Positions 52,739 through 62,747 are shown, counted from the first letter of the stretch. The stretch is DNA of 64,000 nucleotides from Vibrio diazotrophicus (GCF_038452265.1 NZ_CP151842.1:2232001-2296000), one strand, 5' to 3'. Numbers and translations are program-made. The notes: generated by a model not told the origin, from the letters alone.

Positions 52739-53506
52739 CTATCGCAAAAAAAGATTTTGGTAATTTTGGGTTGTTTTTTCAGCGATTTCAGAAAGCGAGC
52801 ACCCTTTTAACTGAGCAATGTAGGCTGCAACCTCAACAACATAGGCTGGCTGATTCTCTTTTCCACGGTGTGGAACAGGTGCAAGATATGGTGAGTCCGT
52901 TTCAATCAGCAAGCGTTCTATCGGCAGTGCTTTCACGACTTCCTTCAGTTCTGTTGCTTGTCTGAAAGTAACAATCCCTGAGATAGAAATGTAAAAACCC
53001 AAATCCATAGCCGCTTCCGCAAAAGCGAGATCTTCAGTAAAACAGTGGATCACGCCACCACAACGCTCTGCTCCACCTTGTTTTAGCATCTCTAAGGTGT
53101 CTTTTCGCGCATTGCGAGTATGAATAATCAGCGGCTTATTAAGTGCAACCGCGGTTTCGATTTGCTGGGAAAAACGTAATTTCTGCAACTCTGCTGTTTC
53201 TGGCTGGTAATGATAATCCAAACCAGTTTCACCTATCGCCACCACCTTAGGGTGTTTCGCATATTCGTGGAACTTATCTAGTGCGAACTCACTTTCCACA
53301 TCTAATGGATGAACACCACAAGAGGCATGGACATTTTCGAATGGCGTGATCATTTCAATCATGTCAGGGAAAGAATCAAGCGTAACTCCAACCGACAATA
53401 GCTGTTTTACATTCGCTTGAGCGGCTTTGTTCACGACATCCGATATATCAGTATGTAAATCTTGATAATCCAGTTTATCCAGATGGCAGTGGGAATCTAC
53501 AAACAT
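52739..53506 (-). CDS. ycfH: TatD-family metal-dependent hydrolase YcfH
   Basis: 255 residues, TIM-barrel TatD family. Metal ligands in DSHCHLD (start), GETGLDYHY, IHTRNARKDT, IHCFTED and TDSPYLAP. Members are DNases or exonucleases; YcfH's role is unclear, possibly D-aminoacyl-tRNA or nuclease activity. Its start overlaps holB by 10 bases, so it is coupled to it. Confidence 0.93.
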   Translation of the reverse strand: MFVDSHCHLDKLDYQDLHTDISDVVNKAAQANVKQLLSVGVTLDSFPDMIEMITPFENVHASCGVHPLDVESEFALDKFHEYAKHPKVVAIGETGLDYHYQPETAELQKLRFSQQIETAVALNKPLIIHTRNARKDTLEMLKQGGAERCGGVIHCFTEDLAFAEAAMDLGFYISISGIVTFRQATELKEVVKALPIERLLIETDSPYLAPVPHRGKENQPAYVVEVAAYIAQLKGCSLSEIAEKTTQNYQNLFLR

Positions 53507-54462
53507 GTTTCCTCGTTAAATTTAAATATCCAATCCATAATTAAAAGCTCGCTATTTAGACCAGTAAAATGACGTAGCTTTTCAATTAAAGTGGCAAGTT
53601 CTGAACTTTGCTTTTCTAAAACAACATAGCTCAATACTGACGATAAAGTATGACAACCGGGAGTAAAGTTTGGTTGCACAACAGCAAAATGAGCTTTTTG
53701 AGCATCAGTAAGTAAGTACCAAAGCCAAGTTAAGCGCACAACTGGTGACTCATTCAGTTTGCTCGCACATTTGAGGGCAGCTTCAGTATTGCCTTGCACC
53801 GCAGCAATCAGACTCTCTTCAATAGACTTGTACGTATCTAAATCACCGGACTGAATAAAAGCTTTAGTCTGTACTGGAGCATCACCATTAATATGAGCAA
53901 CATAAGACGGAACTTGCTCACCCAATTCATTCTGTAGCCACTGAGTGACAACTGAAGATTGCGGATCGGGAATCGTAACTTGCTGACATCGACTCACAAT
54001 CGTAGGCAACAAGGCACTGGCTTTGGAAGCAATGAGAACAAACACACACTTCTCTGGCGGTTCTTCGAGTGTTTTCAATAATGCGTTAGCAGCAGACTCG
54101 TTCATCGCCTCTGCAGGTTCAATCACAAACAGGCGATAACCTGAGAGCTGAGAGGACTCCTGAGCAATACGATTACACTGGCGTATCTGCTCTACTGTAA
54201 TCGCCTTCCCTTCCTTCTCCGGCTTTACGACATGGTAATCAGGGTGATTACCCGACTGCATTAAATCGCAGCCATGACAAAAACCACAAGGTTCACTGTT
54301 GGAAGTGCTACACATCAATGAACGAGCAAACTGCTCGGCCAACTGAAACGTTTCTAAACCGGGAGAAGATGACAGCAAGGTAGCCGAAGCGAAGCTGTTA
54401 TTATCTAGCTGGTGCTTCCAGTTATCCCAACTGCTTTGTAACCAAGAATGGAGTTCTCGCAT
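53497..54462 (-). CDS. holB: DNA polymerase III delta-prime subunit
   Basis: 321 residues. Clamp-loader delta' subunit, AAA+ fold with a four-cysteine zinc module (CSTSNSEPCGFCHGC), a degenerate P loop (LLSSSPGLETFQL) and sensor segment ANALLKTLEEPPEKCVFVLI, SRCQQV. It works with delta, gamma/tau in beta-clamp loading. 12 bases after tmk. Confidence 0.94.
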   Translation of the reverse strand: MRELHSWLQSSWDNWKHQLDNNSFASATLLSSSPGLETFQLAEQFARSLMCSTSNSEPCGFCHGCDLMQSGNHPDYHVVKPEKEGKAITVEQIRQCNRIAQESSQLSGYRLFVIEPAEAMNESAANALLKTLEEPPEKCVFVLIASKASALLPTIVSRCQQVTIPDPQSSVVTQWLQNELGEQVPSYVAHINGDAPVQTKAFIQSGDLDTYKSIEESLIAAVQGNTEAALKCASKLNESPVVRLTWLWYLLTDAQKAHFAVVQPNFTPGCHTLSSVLSYVVLEKQSSELATLIEKLRHFTGLNSELLIMDWIFKFNEETCL

Positions 54463-54474
54463 ATCGCTTGCTCC

Positions 54475-55104
54475 CTAGACGCTCTTCAACCATTGTTGTA
54501 GCGCAGACTTAATGTCCTGTGCCACTTTGTCTATGGTTTGCTCTGCGTTCACGACAATAACCGAATCGTCTGAACCAGCTATTTCAAGGTATCGTGCTCT
54601 TGTGCGCTCAAAAAAACTGATGTCCATTTTCTCAATACGGTCCAGCTCACCACGTCCGCGAGCACGCTCAAGACCGACTTTAGGATCAATATCAAGATAA
54701 AGAGTTAAATCAGGCTTAAAATCACCCAGAGTCGTTTGTTTCAAACTTTGCATGGTTTGACGCGAGATTTGACGACCGCCCCCCTGATAAGCCTGAGAAG
54801 ACATATCATGGCGATCTCCAACAACCCAACTTCCTTTCTCTAGAGCTGGCTTTATCACGTTCTCAACTAGCTGAACGCGAGCGGCATACATCAAAAGCAG
54901 TTCAGTCATGTCTTGCAGAACTTCACCTTCGTGCTCTTGCTTAACCAACTCACGCATTTTCTCTGCCAGTACAGTGCCACCAGGCTCTCGAGTACGTGTA
55001 ATTTGGTCGACACCAAACTCATGTAAGGTTTCTACAATCGCTTGAATAGCGGTACTTTTACCAGCCCCTTCTAGGCCTTCTACTACGATAAATTTTGAGT
55101 TCAT
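54475..55104 (-). CDS. tmk: Thymidylate kinase
   Basis: 209 residues. Phosphorylates dTMP to dTDP. P loop GLEGAGKST, TREPGGT with the DR-x-like region, LID segment with RQISRQTMQ, and LYLDIDPKVGLERARGRGELD. Start overlaps the mltG stop by one base. Confidence 0.96.
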   Translation of the reverse strand: MNSKFIVVEGLEGAGKSTAIQAIVETLHEFGVDQITRTREPGGTVLAEKMRELVKQEHEGEVLQDMTELLLMYAARVQLVENVIKPALEKGSWVVGDRHDMSSQAYQGGGRQISRQTMQSLKQTTLGDFKPDLTLYLDIDPKVGLERARGRGELDRIEKMDISFFERTRARYLEIAGSDDSVIVVNAEQTIDKVAQDIKSALQQWLKSV

Positions 55105-56117
55105 TATTGGTTACGAATCTGTTTTAGATAGGCGCGTACTGCGCGGTTATGCTCTGCGAGTGTCTTAGAAAAAACATGACCACCATTACCACTAGCAACA
55201 AAGTACAAATAACTGCTTTGGTCTGGATTTAGAGCTGCATTGATTGAAGCAGGGCCAGCCATTGCAATAGGCGTCGGTGGTAGGCCAGAAATCACATAGG
55301 TGTTATAGGGTGTAGGGGCCTTCAAATCTTTCTTGCGAATATTCCCGTCATAATTTTCACCCATACCATAAATCACAGTAGGGTCAGTTTGAAGCCGCAT
55401 GCGCTTGTTAAGTCGATTAACAAATACCGATGAGATTTGTCTTCTCTCATCTTCAACTGCGGTTTCTTTTTCAATGATTGAGGCCAAAATCAGCGCTTCG
55501 TATGACGATTTCAGGGGTAAACCAGTTTGTCGTTTGTCCCACTCAGTAGTCAGAATGTCATTCAGCTTTACATGCGCCCGCTTCAGAATATCTAAGTCAC
55601 TTGCTCCATGAGTAAAATGGTAAGTTTCCGCAAGAAACAAGCCTTCCAGTTTGTCGCGTTCAATCCCCAATTTTTGAGCAATCTCTTTTTCTGATACACC
55701 ATCTAACGTGTGTTTCAGATAAGGATTATTCGTAAGGATATCTCTCCATTCAGAGAAACGGCTACCTTCAACGAAGGTGATAGCAAACTGATGTTCTTTA
55801 CCTGAAATCACTAGATTCAACGCTTGGTTTAACGTCATATCTGGTGTGAGCTGGAAAGTTCCCGCTTTTAGGCCAGCAAGCTCAGGGTGCAAGCGATGGA
55901 TTAGAGAAGTAAAAGGCGTTGTCTCGATCCAGTTCTTCTCTACTAGCATTGACATCGCGCGATTTAAACTGGTGCCACTTTGAATAGTGACGATTTGCGG
56001 CTCTTCTATTTTTAAAGGTTGAGCAAGATAGCTGTTTACTTCACTTTGTACATAAAAATAAGTGCCAGCTACACACAGAAAAAGAACGACCAATAGAAAA
56101 GATAACTTTTTAATCAC
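55104..56117 (-). CDS. mltG: Endolytic murein transglycosylase MltG
   Basis: 337 residues. Single N-terminal transmembrane helix (LSFLLVVLFLCVAGTYFYV), a LysM-like segment, then the YceG domain with the catalytic glutamate in LASIIEKETAV and RLQTDPTVIYGMG. It cleaves nascent glycan strands during peptidoglycan synthesis and so sets their length. Overlaps pabC by 4 bases. Confidence 0.95.
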   Translation of the reverse strand: MIKKLSFLLVVLFLCVAGTYFYVQSEVNSYLAQPLKIEEPQIVTIQSGTSLNRAMSMLVEKNWIETTPFTSLIHRLHPELAGLKAGTFQLTPDMTLNQALNLVISGKEHQFAITFVEGSRFSEWRDILTNNPYLKHTLDGVSEKEIAQKLGIERDKLEGLFLAETYHFTHGASDLDILKRAHVKLNDILTTEWDKRQTGLPLKSSYEALILASIIEKETAVEDERRQISSVFVNRLNKRMRLQTDPTVIYGMGENYDGNIRKKDLKAPTPYNTYVISGLPPTPIAMAGPASINAALNPDQSSYLYFVASGNGGHVFSKTLAEHNRAVRAYLKQIRNQ

Positions 56118-56917
56118 GAATTAAATTTCTCCTGAATTCTTAGCGTCTGTTGTCCAATAGAGTACTTACGCTCCGATATTTGGACCACAGGTGCGATCTC
56201 TAACAGTGAGTTAGAGATAAATACTTCTTCGGCATTATCAAGATGATCGAGTTCGAAATCACCTTTCACCACTTTCAAATTAAGTTGCTGGGCGTATTCT
56301 AATATAATTCTGCGGGCCACACCTGAAACACCTGCATTTTTTAACGAAGGCGTATACAAAGTAGCACCTTTTACCCAAAAAATATTGGCGGCGGTGGTCT
56401 CTACAATATGCCCATGAATATCAAGACATAAACCATCGAGATAGCCAGCCAAATCCATTTCGCTTTTGAGTAGAACCTGCTCGAGTCGGTTGTTGTGTTT
56501 GTGTCCTGCAAGCATAGGGGTTAAGCCCATGCGCTTCGAACAAATACCAAGCTGCAAACCTTCGGCTTGCCATTGTGCATAGTGAGAGGGCAAAGAAAAG
56601 TTGCTAATCGTAACGTTAGGTTGCGTGGTTTGAGCAGGGCTATAACCTCGCCCACCAGTACCTCGGGTGATATGCAATTTAAGGCCAGATTTCTCATCGA
56701 AAAGAGAAGCTTGTTCCAACCATTGTTCGACTTTCTGCCAATCGGGAAACGGAATGTCTAAGACTTTCAAGCACGCTTCCATACGGTCTAGATGATATTG
56801 CCAATGCTGAATTTGACCTTGCTTGACCAACATAGTTGTAAAGCATCCATCACCGTATTGAAATGAGCGATCACTGACTGAAACTAGATCACTCTGCTCA
56901 CCATTTATCCAAAACAT
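56114..56917 (-). CDS. pabC: Aminodeoxychorismate lyase
   Basis: 267 residues, fold-IV PLP enzyme releasing pyruvate from 4-amino-4-deoxychorismate to give p-aminobenzoate for folate. N-terminal DRSFQYGDGCFTT, PLP lysine in AGHKHNNRLEQVLLK, ETTAANIFW and NSLLEIAPV. First gene of pabC-mltG-tmk-holB-ycfH; its upstream boundary is the fabF terminator. Confidence 0.94.
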   Translation of the reverse strand: MFWINGEQSDLVSVSDRSFQYGDGCFTTMLVKQGQIQHWQYHLDRMEACLKVLDIPFPDWQKVEQWLEQASLFDEKSGLKLHITRGTGGRGYSPAQTTQPNVTISNFSLPSHYAQWQAEGLQLGICSKRMGLTPMLAGHKHNNRLEQVLLKSEMDLAGYLDGLCLDIHGHIVETTAANIFWVKGATLYTPSLKNAGVSGVARRIILEYAQQLNLKVVKGDFELDHLDNAEEVFISNSLLEIAPVVQISERKYSIGQQTLRIQEKFNS

Positions 56918-56939
56918 ATTTCCGCTCCCTGAAAATAAA

Positions 56940-56972
56940 GAAACGGCCTAATGCTAAGCATCAAGCCGTTTC
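56940..56972 (-). terminator. Terminator of fabF
   Basis: Stem GAAACGGC/GCCGTTTC with an inner ATGCT/AGCAT pair; the minus strand continues TTTATTTTC. Confidence 0.7.
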
Positions 56973-56996
56973 AAAACAAGTACAGTTCAATGAACT

Positions 56997-58247
56997 TTAT
57001 ACGCGTTTAAAGATCAATGATCCGTTTGTGCCACCAAAACCAAACGAGTTACACATTGCGTATTCCATACCTTCCACTTTACGTGCAGTGTTTGGAACAA
57101 GATCAACGTCTAAACCTTCTTCTTGGTTTTCAAGGTTAATTGTTGGTGGAACCATTTGATCAACTAGCGACATAACTGTGATGATAGCTTCAACAGAACC
57201 CGCTGCACCTAATAGGTGGCCAGTCATTGACTTAGTAGAAGAGATAAGAACTTGTTTCGAACCTTCTTCGCCTAAAGCACGTTTGATGCCTTTCACTTCA
57301 GCCACGTCACCAGCAGGAGTCGATGTACCGTGAGCATTCACATAACCGATTTGAACACCAGTTAGGCCAGCATCACGCATTGCCGCTTCCATCGCTAGCG
57401 CGCCACCAGAACCGTCTTCGCTTGGTGAAGTCATGTGATAAGCATCACCAGACATACCGAAGCCAACGATTTCTGCATAAATTTTAGCGCCACGAGCTTT
57501 AGCATGTTCGTACTCTTCAAGCACCATGATGCCCGCACCGTCGCCTAGTACAAAACCGTCACGGTCTTTGTCCCAAGGGCGAGAAGCTTTTTGTGGTTCA
57601 TCGTTACGAGTCGACAACGCTTTTGCGGCACCGAAACCAGCCATACCTAGCGGCGTTGATGCTTTTTCTGCACCACCAGCAACCATAGCTTCTGCATCAC
57701 CGTATGCAATCATACGAGCTGCATGACCAATGTTGTGCAAACCAGTCGTACATGCTGTTGAAATAGCGATGTTAGGGCCACGTAGACCACGCATAATAGA
57801 TAAGTTACCAGCAATCATGTTTACGATGGTTGATGGTACAAAGAATGGGCTAACTTTACGTGGGCCTTTATCTAAAAGTGAACGATGGCCACTTTCAATA
57901 AGCTCTAGACCACCGATACCTGAACCAATAGCAACACCAACACGTGGAGCATTTTCTTCAGTGATCGATAAACCAGAATCGTCTAATGCTTGAATACCCG
58001 CAGCAATACCATATTGGATAAACAAATCCATCTTGCGGGCTTCTTTTTTAGACATGTAATCTTCGCAATTAAAGTCTTTAACTAGACCTGCGAAACGAGT
58101 TGAAAAATTGGTTGTATCAAAGTGATCAATATTAACAATACCACTTTGACCAGCTAGCAGGGCTTTCCAAGAAGATTCTACTGTGTTGCCCACTGGTGAC
58201 AACATACCCATGCCAGTGACAACGACACGACGCTTGGACACGATCAT
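56997..58247 (-). CDS. fabF: 3-Oxoacyl-ACP synthase II
   Basis: 416 residues, thiolase fold. Condenses malonyl-ACP with acyl-ACP, and controls thermal regulation of unsaturated fatty acids. Active-site cysteine in STACTTGLHNIG, histidines in NAHGTSTPAGD and KSMTGHLLGAAG. Follows acpP with an 85-base spacer holding a hairpin. Confidence 0.97.
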   Translation of the reverse strand: MIVSKRRVVVTGMGMLSPVGNTVESSWKALLAGQSGIVNIDHFDTTNFSTRFAGLVKDFNCEDYMSKKEARKMDLFIQYGIAAGIQALDDSGLSITEENAPRVGVAIGSGIGGLELIESGHRSLLDKGPRKVSPFFVPSTIVNMIAGNLSIMRGLRGPNIAISTACTTGLHNIGHAARMIAYGDAEAMVAGGAEKASTPLGMAGFGAAKALSTRNDEPQKASRPWDKDRDGFVLGDGAGIMVLEEYEHAKARGAKIYAEIVGFGMSGDAYHMTSPSEDGSGGALAMEAAMRDAGLTGVQIGYVNAHGTSTPAGDVAEVKGIKRALGEEGSKQVLISSTKSMTGHLLGAAGSVEAIITVMSLVDQMVPPTINLENQEEGLDVDLVPNTARKVEGMEYAMCNSFGFGGTNGSLIFKRV

Positions 58248-58300
58248 ATTCTCCGGGAATTGAAAAATTCTATGAGAGGTAAAGATGATTGAGAAAAACT

Positions 58301-58322
58301 CAGGCGGTCAGATGACCGCCTG
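58301..58322 (-). terminator. Hairpin between acpP and fabF, partial terminator
   Basis: Stem CAGGCGGTC/GACCGCCTG with a 4-base loop; the minus strand then reads AGTTTTTCTC. It may terminate a fraction of acpP transcripts and so raise acpP over fabF expression. Confidence 0.55.
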
Positions 58323-58332
58323 GGAAGAGACA

Positions 58333-58566
58333 TTACTGAGCGCTGTTTACGTAGTCGATCGCAGCTTGAACAGTAGTGATTTTCTCTGCTTCTTCATCAG
58401 GAATCTCAGTGTCAAATTCTTCTTCTAGAGCCATAACTAGTTCTACAGTGTCTAGAGAATCCGCACCTAGATCTTCAACGAAAGAAGCTTCGTTTTTAAC
58501 TTCTGCTTCGTCTACACCTAGCTGTTCAACAATGATTTTCTTTACGCGTTCTTCGATGTTGCTCAT
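58333..58566 (-). CDS. acpP: Acyl carrier protein
   Basis: 77 residues, acidic four-helix protein. Phosphopantetheine serine 37 in LGADSLDTVE. Carries growing acyl chains in fatty-acid synthesis. The frame is open to 58638, but ATG at 58564-58566 gives the standard N-terminus MSNIEERVKKII and has AGGAAAAG before it. Confidence 0.98.
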   Translation of the reverse strand: MSNIEERVKKIIVEQLGVDEAEVKNEASFVEDLGADSLDTVELVMALEEEFDTEIPDEEAEKITTVQAAIDYVNSAQ

Positions 58567-58798
58567 TTTTTCTTTTCCTTTACAGATTTCGCCTAATGCG
58601 ATGATTCCGTAGTTTATTCTAACTAGGGAAAGTTGCAAGGGGGTCCTTGCTGGTCAAACCACAAAATTGGCGATTTTAACCGAAATTCACACCATTTTTG
58701 ACATATATCATGCACAAATGTTGCGCATTTTTATATCAATTAATGTACAAAGTTGCTCACAATTAAAACTCTGTTTCCAACTTAGCACAAAAATGGCA

Positions 58799-59545
58799 TT
58801 AAACCATATACATGCCGCCATTTACGTGCAAAGTTTCGCCCGTAATATAAGCGCCTTCTGGTGAAGCCAAAAATGCAACTGCAGAAGCAATTTCACGTGG
58901 ATCACCTAAACGACCAGCTGGTACTTGTGCAAGTGTAGCAGCACGTTGCTCATCATTCAGTGCTTTTGTCATATCTGTTTCGATAAAACCTGGAGCAACA
59001 GTGTTTACTGTCACACCACGAGAAGCAACTTCACGCGCCATTGATTTAGTAAAACCAATCACGCCTGCTTTTGCTGCTGCATAGTTTGCTTGTCCAGCGT
59101 TACCCATAGTACCAACTACAGAACCTACGTTGATGATGCGGCCATTACGCTTTTTCATCATGCCACGTAGTACAGCTTTCGACATACGGAAGATAGAAGT
59201 CAGGTTAGTATCTAAGATATCTGACCATTCATCGTCTTTCATACGCATCAACAAGTTATCACGAGTGATACCTGCATTGTTCACTAGAATATCGATTGCA
59301 CCAAACTCATCATTGATTGCTTTCAATACTGTCTCAATAGATTCTGCATCTGTAACGTTAAGAGCTAACCCCTTACCGTTATCGCCAAGATAAGCGCTGA
59401 TTGCTTGCGCGCCGCTCTCGCTGGTTGCAGTACCAATTACTGTGGCACCACGTTCTACAAATAGTTCAGCGATAGCTTTACCAATACCACGGCTTGCACC
59501 AGTAACTAGTGCAACTTTGCCTTCTAAACTCATGAATTGACTCAT
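58799..59545 (-). CDS. fabG: 3-Oxoacyl-ACP reductase
   Basis: 248 residues, classical SDR reducing 3-ketoacyl-ACP with NADPH: TGASRGIGKA, NNAGITRDN, catalytic serine in INVGSVVGTMG, YAAAKAG. ATG at 59543-59545 has AGGAA 7 bases upstream; an internal ATG four codons on is less well placed. A 232-base stretch with no gene, starting after 58567, separates it from acpP. Confidence 0.97.
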   Translation of the reverse strand: MSQFMSLEGKVALVTGASRGIGKAIAELFVERGATVIGTATSESGAQAISAYLGDNGKGLALNVTDAESIETVLKAINDEFGAIDILVNNAGITRDNLLMRMKDDEWSDILDTNLTSIFRMSKAVLRGMMKKRNGRIINVGSVVGTMGNAGQANYAAAKAGVIGFTKSMAREVASRGVTVNTVAPGFIETDMTKALNDEQRAATLAQVPAGRLGDPREIASAVAFLASPEGAYITGETLHVNGGMYMV

Positions 59546-59560
59546 GTTTGGTTCCTATAT

Positions 59561-60484
59561 TTACTTAGCTGCTTCTAGTGAAGCAATATCGTTCACTGCT
59601 GCTGCGTCTAAGGTTTTTACAATACGTTTAGTTAGGCCAGTCAGAACTTTACCTGGACCCATTTCTAGTAGTTTCTCAACGCCCTGTTCACTCATTTTCT
59701 CTACGCCTTCAGTCCAGCGTACTGGGCTGTATAGCTGACGAACAAGTGCATCTTTAATTTTCGCAGGATCTGTTTCAGCAACAACATCCACATTATTAAT
59801 TACTGGGATTTGAGGTGCATTGAATTCGATTTCCGCTAATGCTGCAGCTAAACGTTCAGCCGCTGGCTTCATTAATGCGCAATGTGAAGGAACCGAAACA
59901 GGTAGAGGCAACGCACGTTTAGCACCAGCTTCTTTACACAGTATACCAGCGCGTTCAACTGCGTCTTTTTGGCCAGCAATCACAACTTGGCCTGGCGAGT
60001 TGAAGTTTACTGGAGAAACCACTTCACCCTGCGCCGCATCTTCACAAGCTTTAGCAATCGCTTCATCATCAAGACCGATGATCGCATACATTGCACCAGT
60101 ACCAGCAGGAACGGCATCTTGCATCGCTTTACCACGAAGCTCAACTAAGCTGATCGCTTGTTTGAAGTCAATAACACCTGCACAGACTAATGCTGAATAC
60201 TCACCCAAGCTGTGACCTGCAAGAACCGATGGCTGTTCCAAGCCAAGTTCTTGCCACACTCGCCAAATTGCAACAGACGCTGCAAGTAATGCAGGCTGTG
60301 TACGGAAAGTTTGGTTTAGATCTTCAACAGGGCCGTTTTGAACCAACGCCCACAGATCATATCCCAATGCATCAGATGCTTCTGCAAAAGTTTGGTTAAC
60401 TACATCATACTGCTGTGCAAGCTCTGCAAGCATACCGATAGCTTGAGAACCTTGACCTGGAAATACGATAGCAAACTTGCTCAT
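59561..60484 (-). CDS. fabD: Malonyl-CoA-ACP transacylase
   Basis: 307 residues. Transfers malonyl from CoA to ACP. Nucleophile serine in GHSLGEYSAL, FPGQGSQAIGM at the N-terminus, histidine in VPSHCALM, and arginine-region ELRGKAMQ. 15 bases before fabG. Confidence 0.97.
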   Translation of the reverse strand: MSKFAIVFPGQGSQAIGMLAELAQQYDVVNQTFAEASDALGYDLWALVQNGPVEDLNQTFRTQPALLAASVAIWRVWQELGLEQPSVLAGHSLGEYSALVCAGVIDFKQAISLVELRGKAMQDAVPAGTGAMYAIIGLDDEAIAKACEDAAQGEVVSPVNFNSPGQVVIAGQKDAVERAGILCKEAGAKRALPLPVSVPSHCALMKPAAERLAAALAEIEFNAPQIPVINNVDVVAETDPAKIKDALVRQLYSPVRWTEGVEKMSEQGVEKLLEMGPGKVLTGLTKRIVKTLDAAAVNDIASLEAAK

Positions 60485-60585
60485 TGCTGTTTCCTCAAAA
60501 ATGATTAAGGCGTTATTTCAACGCCTTAAAGACTAATAGTAACGATTAATTATTACAAAAACCGATTGGCTAAAATCTAACGTTG

Positions 60586-61536
60586 TTAAAATTTAACCAA
60601 AGCTGAGCCCCAGGTGAAACCGCCACCAAAAGCTTCTAATAATAAGTTTTGACCACGTTTGATACGACCGTCACGAACCGCTTCATCAAGCGCTGTTGGA
60701 ACAGTAGCCGCCGAAGTGTTACCGTGTTTATCCAAGGTTAATACTACTTGGTCTAGAGACATAGAGAGTTTTTTCGCTGTCGCAGAAATAATGCGATAGT
60801 TCGCTTGATGCGGAACCAGCCAATCCAACTCAGACTTATGCATGTTATTTGCTTCTAACGTATCTTTAACCAGCTTAGACAACTGAGTCACCGCAACTTT
60901 AAAGACTTCGTTACCAGCCATGTACAACCATTTGTCAGCATCACCACCACGCTCAGCGACTGGTAAACTCAATAATTCACCAAATTCACCATCTGAGTAG
61001 ATGTGGGTTGAAAGAATACCCGGCTCTTTACTTGCCCCCAGCACAACCGCGCCTGCTGCATCGCCAAATAAAATAATGGTTGAGCGATCCGTTGGGTCAC
61101 AGCTTTTTGACAATGCGTCTGCACCAATAACCAGTGCATTTTTACACATGCCTGTTTTAATGTGCTGATCTGCAACCGAAAGCGCGTAAATAAAGCCAGA
61201 ACACGCCGCTGCTAAGTCAAATGCTGGACAGCCTTTAATGCCTAATTTCCCTTGAACCTGACAAGCAGATGAAGGGAACGTATGGCTGCTGCTTGTGGTC
61301 GCGACGATAATGAGATCAATGTCGTGTTTATCAATGCCCGCCATTTCGATCGCATTTTGCGCTGCATAAAACGCCATATCTGCAACTGTTTCATCTTCAG
61401 CTGCAATACGACGCTCGCGAATACCGGTACGAGTGACAATCCACTCATCACTTGTATCTACCATTTTCTCTAAATCAGCGTTAGTACGCACCTGAGATGG
61501 CAGGTAGCTGCCAGTACCTAAAATTTTGCTATACAT
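60586..61536 (-). CDS. fabH: 3-Oxoacyl-ACP synthase III
   Basis: 316 residues. Starts fatty-acid synthesis from acetyl-CoA and malonyl-ACP. Cysteine in DLAAACSGFIYAL, histidine in WLVPHQANYRI, asparagine in KHGNTSAATVP, all three of the Cys-His-Asn triad present. ATG at 61536 lies 5 bases after plsX. Confidence 0.97.
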   Translation of the reverse strand: MYSKILGTGSYLPSQVRTNADLEKMVDTSDEWIVTRTGIRERRIAAEDETVADMAFYAAQNAIEMAGIDKHDIDLIIVATTSSSHTFPSSACQVQGKLGIKGCPAFDLAAACSGFIYALSVADQHIKTGMCKNALVIGADALSKSCDPTDRSTIILFGDAAGAVVLGASKEPGILSTHIYSDGEFGELLSLPVAERGGDADKWLYMAGNEVFKVAVTQLSKLVKDTLEANNMHKSELDWLVPHQANYRIISATAKKLSMSLDQVVLTLDKHGNTSAATVPTALDEAVRDGRIKRGQNLLLEAFGGGFTWGSALVKF

Positions 61537-61541
61537 GAAGA

Positions 61542-62567
61542 CTAATAATGCCTCTCGAGTAAAACCGCTTCCAAACGATCGCTTATACGGCTGGGTACTT
61601 GTCGTTTAACTTCATGCACCGCCTCTGATATCGCATTCACGACAGCGGATACATCAGCACTTCCATGACTTTTTATTACAATGCCGCGCAATCCTAGCAA
61701 ACTTGCGCCGTTATACTGGTCGGGGTTCAGTGTTTTTAACTCAGTAAATAGTTCAGAAAACAGCTTTTTCGCAATCCAACCTTTTATAGATGAGCCTAAA
61801 AACTTATTTTTTAGCCTATCGATAAAAAGTTGTGCCGTTCCTTCACACGCCTTTAAACAAACATTGCCAACGAAACCATCGCATACGACAACATCTGCTG
61901 CATCAATTAATAATTGGTTCCCTTCAATGTAGCCGATAAAATTCACAGCGTGTGTTTGACTCAGCATTTCTGCACAACGTTTAACTAAATCATTACCTTT
62001 AATCTCTTCCGCACCGATATTCAAAATCGCTACACGAGCAGGTCGACCTAAATGTTGCTCAGCTAATGCTGCACCCATCACTGCAAATTGAAATAAAGAG
62101 TCTGCATCACTAGAAACATTTGCGCCTAAATCCAGCATCCATGTTTTACCACCTGACGCGGTGGGCAACGCTGAAACCAAAGCGGGACGATCAATACCTG
62201 GCAATAGTTTAAGCCTAAAACGGGATAACGCCATCAATGCACCGGTATTGCCAGCACTGACACACGCATCAGCTTGACCGTCAGCGACAAGATCAATAGC
62301 CATACCCATAGAGGTACCAACACTGTGACGCAATGCCAAAGAGGGTTTTTCTGAATTCGAGATGACGCGGTCACTATTTACGACACTCAAGCGAGCGTTC
62401 GGTTCGCAACCTAATAAAGAAAGTTGTTGGGCGATCTCAGTTTGATCACCGATGAGAGTCACTTTTAGCTCTGGGAAATGCGACAGTGCCTGCACGGCGG
62501 CAGGCACTGTTACGCGAGGACCGAAATCCCCGCCCATTGCATCAAGTGCAACGGTTAAATTTTGCAA
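61542..62567 (-). CDS. plsX: Phosphate acyltransferase PlsX
   Basis: 341 residues. Makes acyl-phosphate from acyl-ACP for phospholipid synthesis; peripheral to the membrane. Family segments are ALDAMGGDFGP at the start, VSAGNTGALMALS and DGFVGNVCLKACEG. Follows rpmF by 9 bases. Confidence 0.96.
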   Translation of the reverse strand: MQNLTVALDAMGGDFGPRVTVPAAVQALSHFPELKVTLIGDQTEIAQQLSLLGCEPNARLSVVNSDRVISNSEKPSLALRHSVGTSMGMAIDLVADGQADACVSAGNTGALMALSRFRLKLLPGIDRPALVSALPTASGGKTWMLDLGANVSSDADSLFQFAVMGAALAEQHLGRPARVAILNIGAEEIKGNDLVKRCAEMLSQTHAVNFIGYIEGNQLLIDAADVVVCDGFVGNVCLKACEGTAQLFIDRLKNKFLGSSIKGWIAKKLFSELFTELKTLNPDQYNGASLLGLRGIVIKSHGSADVSAVVNAISEAVHEVKRQVPSRISDRLEAVLLERHY

Positions 62568-62576
62568 AGGTCAACC

Positions 62577-62747
62577 TTACTTGTTGATAACCTTTTTACC
62601 ACGGTAGTAACCTTCAGCAGTTACGTTGTGGCGTAGGTGAGTTTCACCTGAAGTCGCGTCTACAGATAGTGCAGCTGCAGTTAGCGCATCGTGTGAACGA
62701 CGCATACCACGACGTGAACGTGTTTTACGGTTTTGTTGTACGGCCAT
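62577..62747 (-). CDS. rpmF: 50S ribosomal protein L32
   Basis: 56 residues starting MAVQQNRKTRSRRGMRRSH and ending KKVINK, the standard basic protein of the large subunit. AGGAGT lies 7 bases before ATG. The segment after residue 25 (TSGETHLRHNVTAEGYYRG) is typical. It lies between yceD and plsX, the conserved arrangement; no zinc cysteines are present. Confidence 0.97.
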   Translation of the reverse strand: MAVQQNRKTRSRRGMRRSHDALTAAALSVDATSGETHLRHNVTAEGYYRGKKVINK

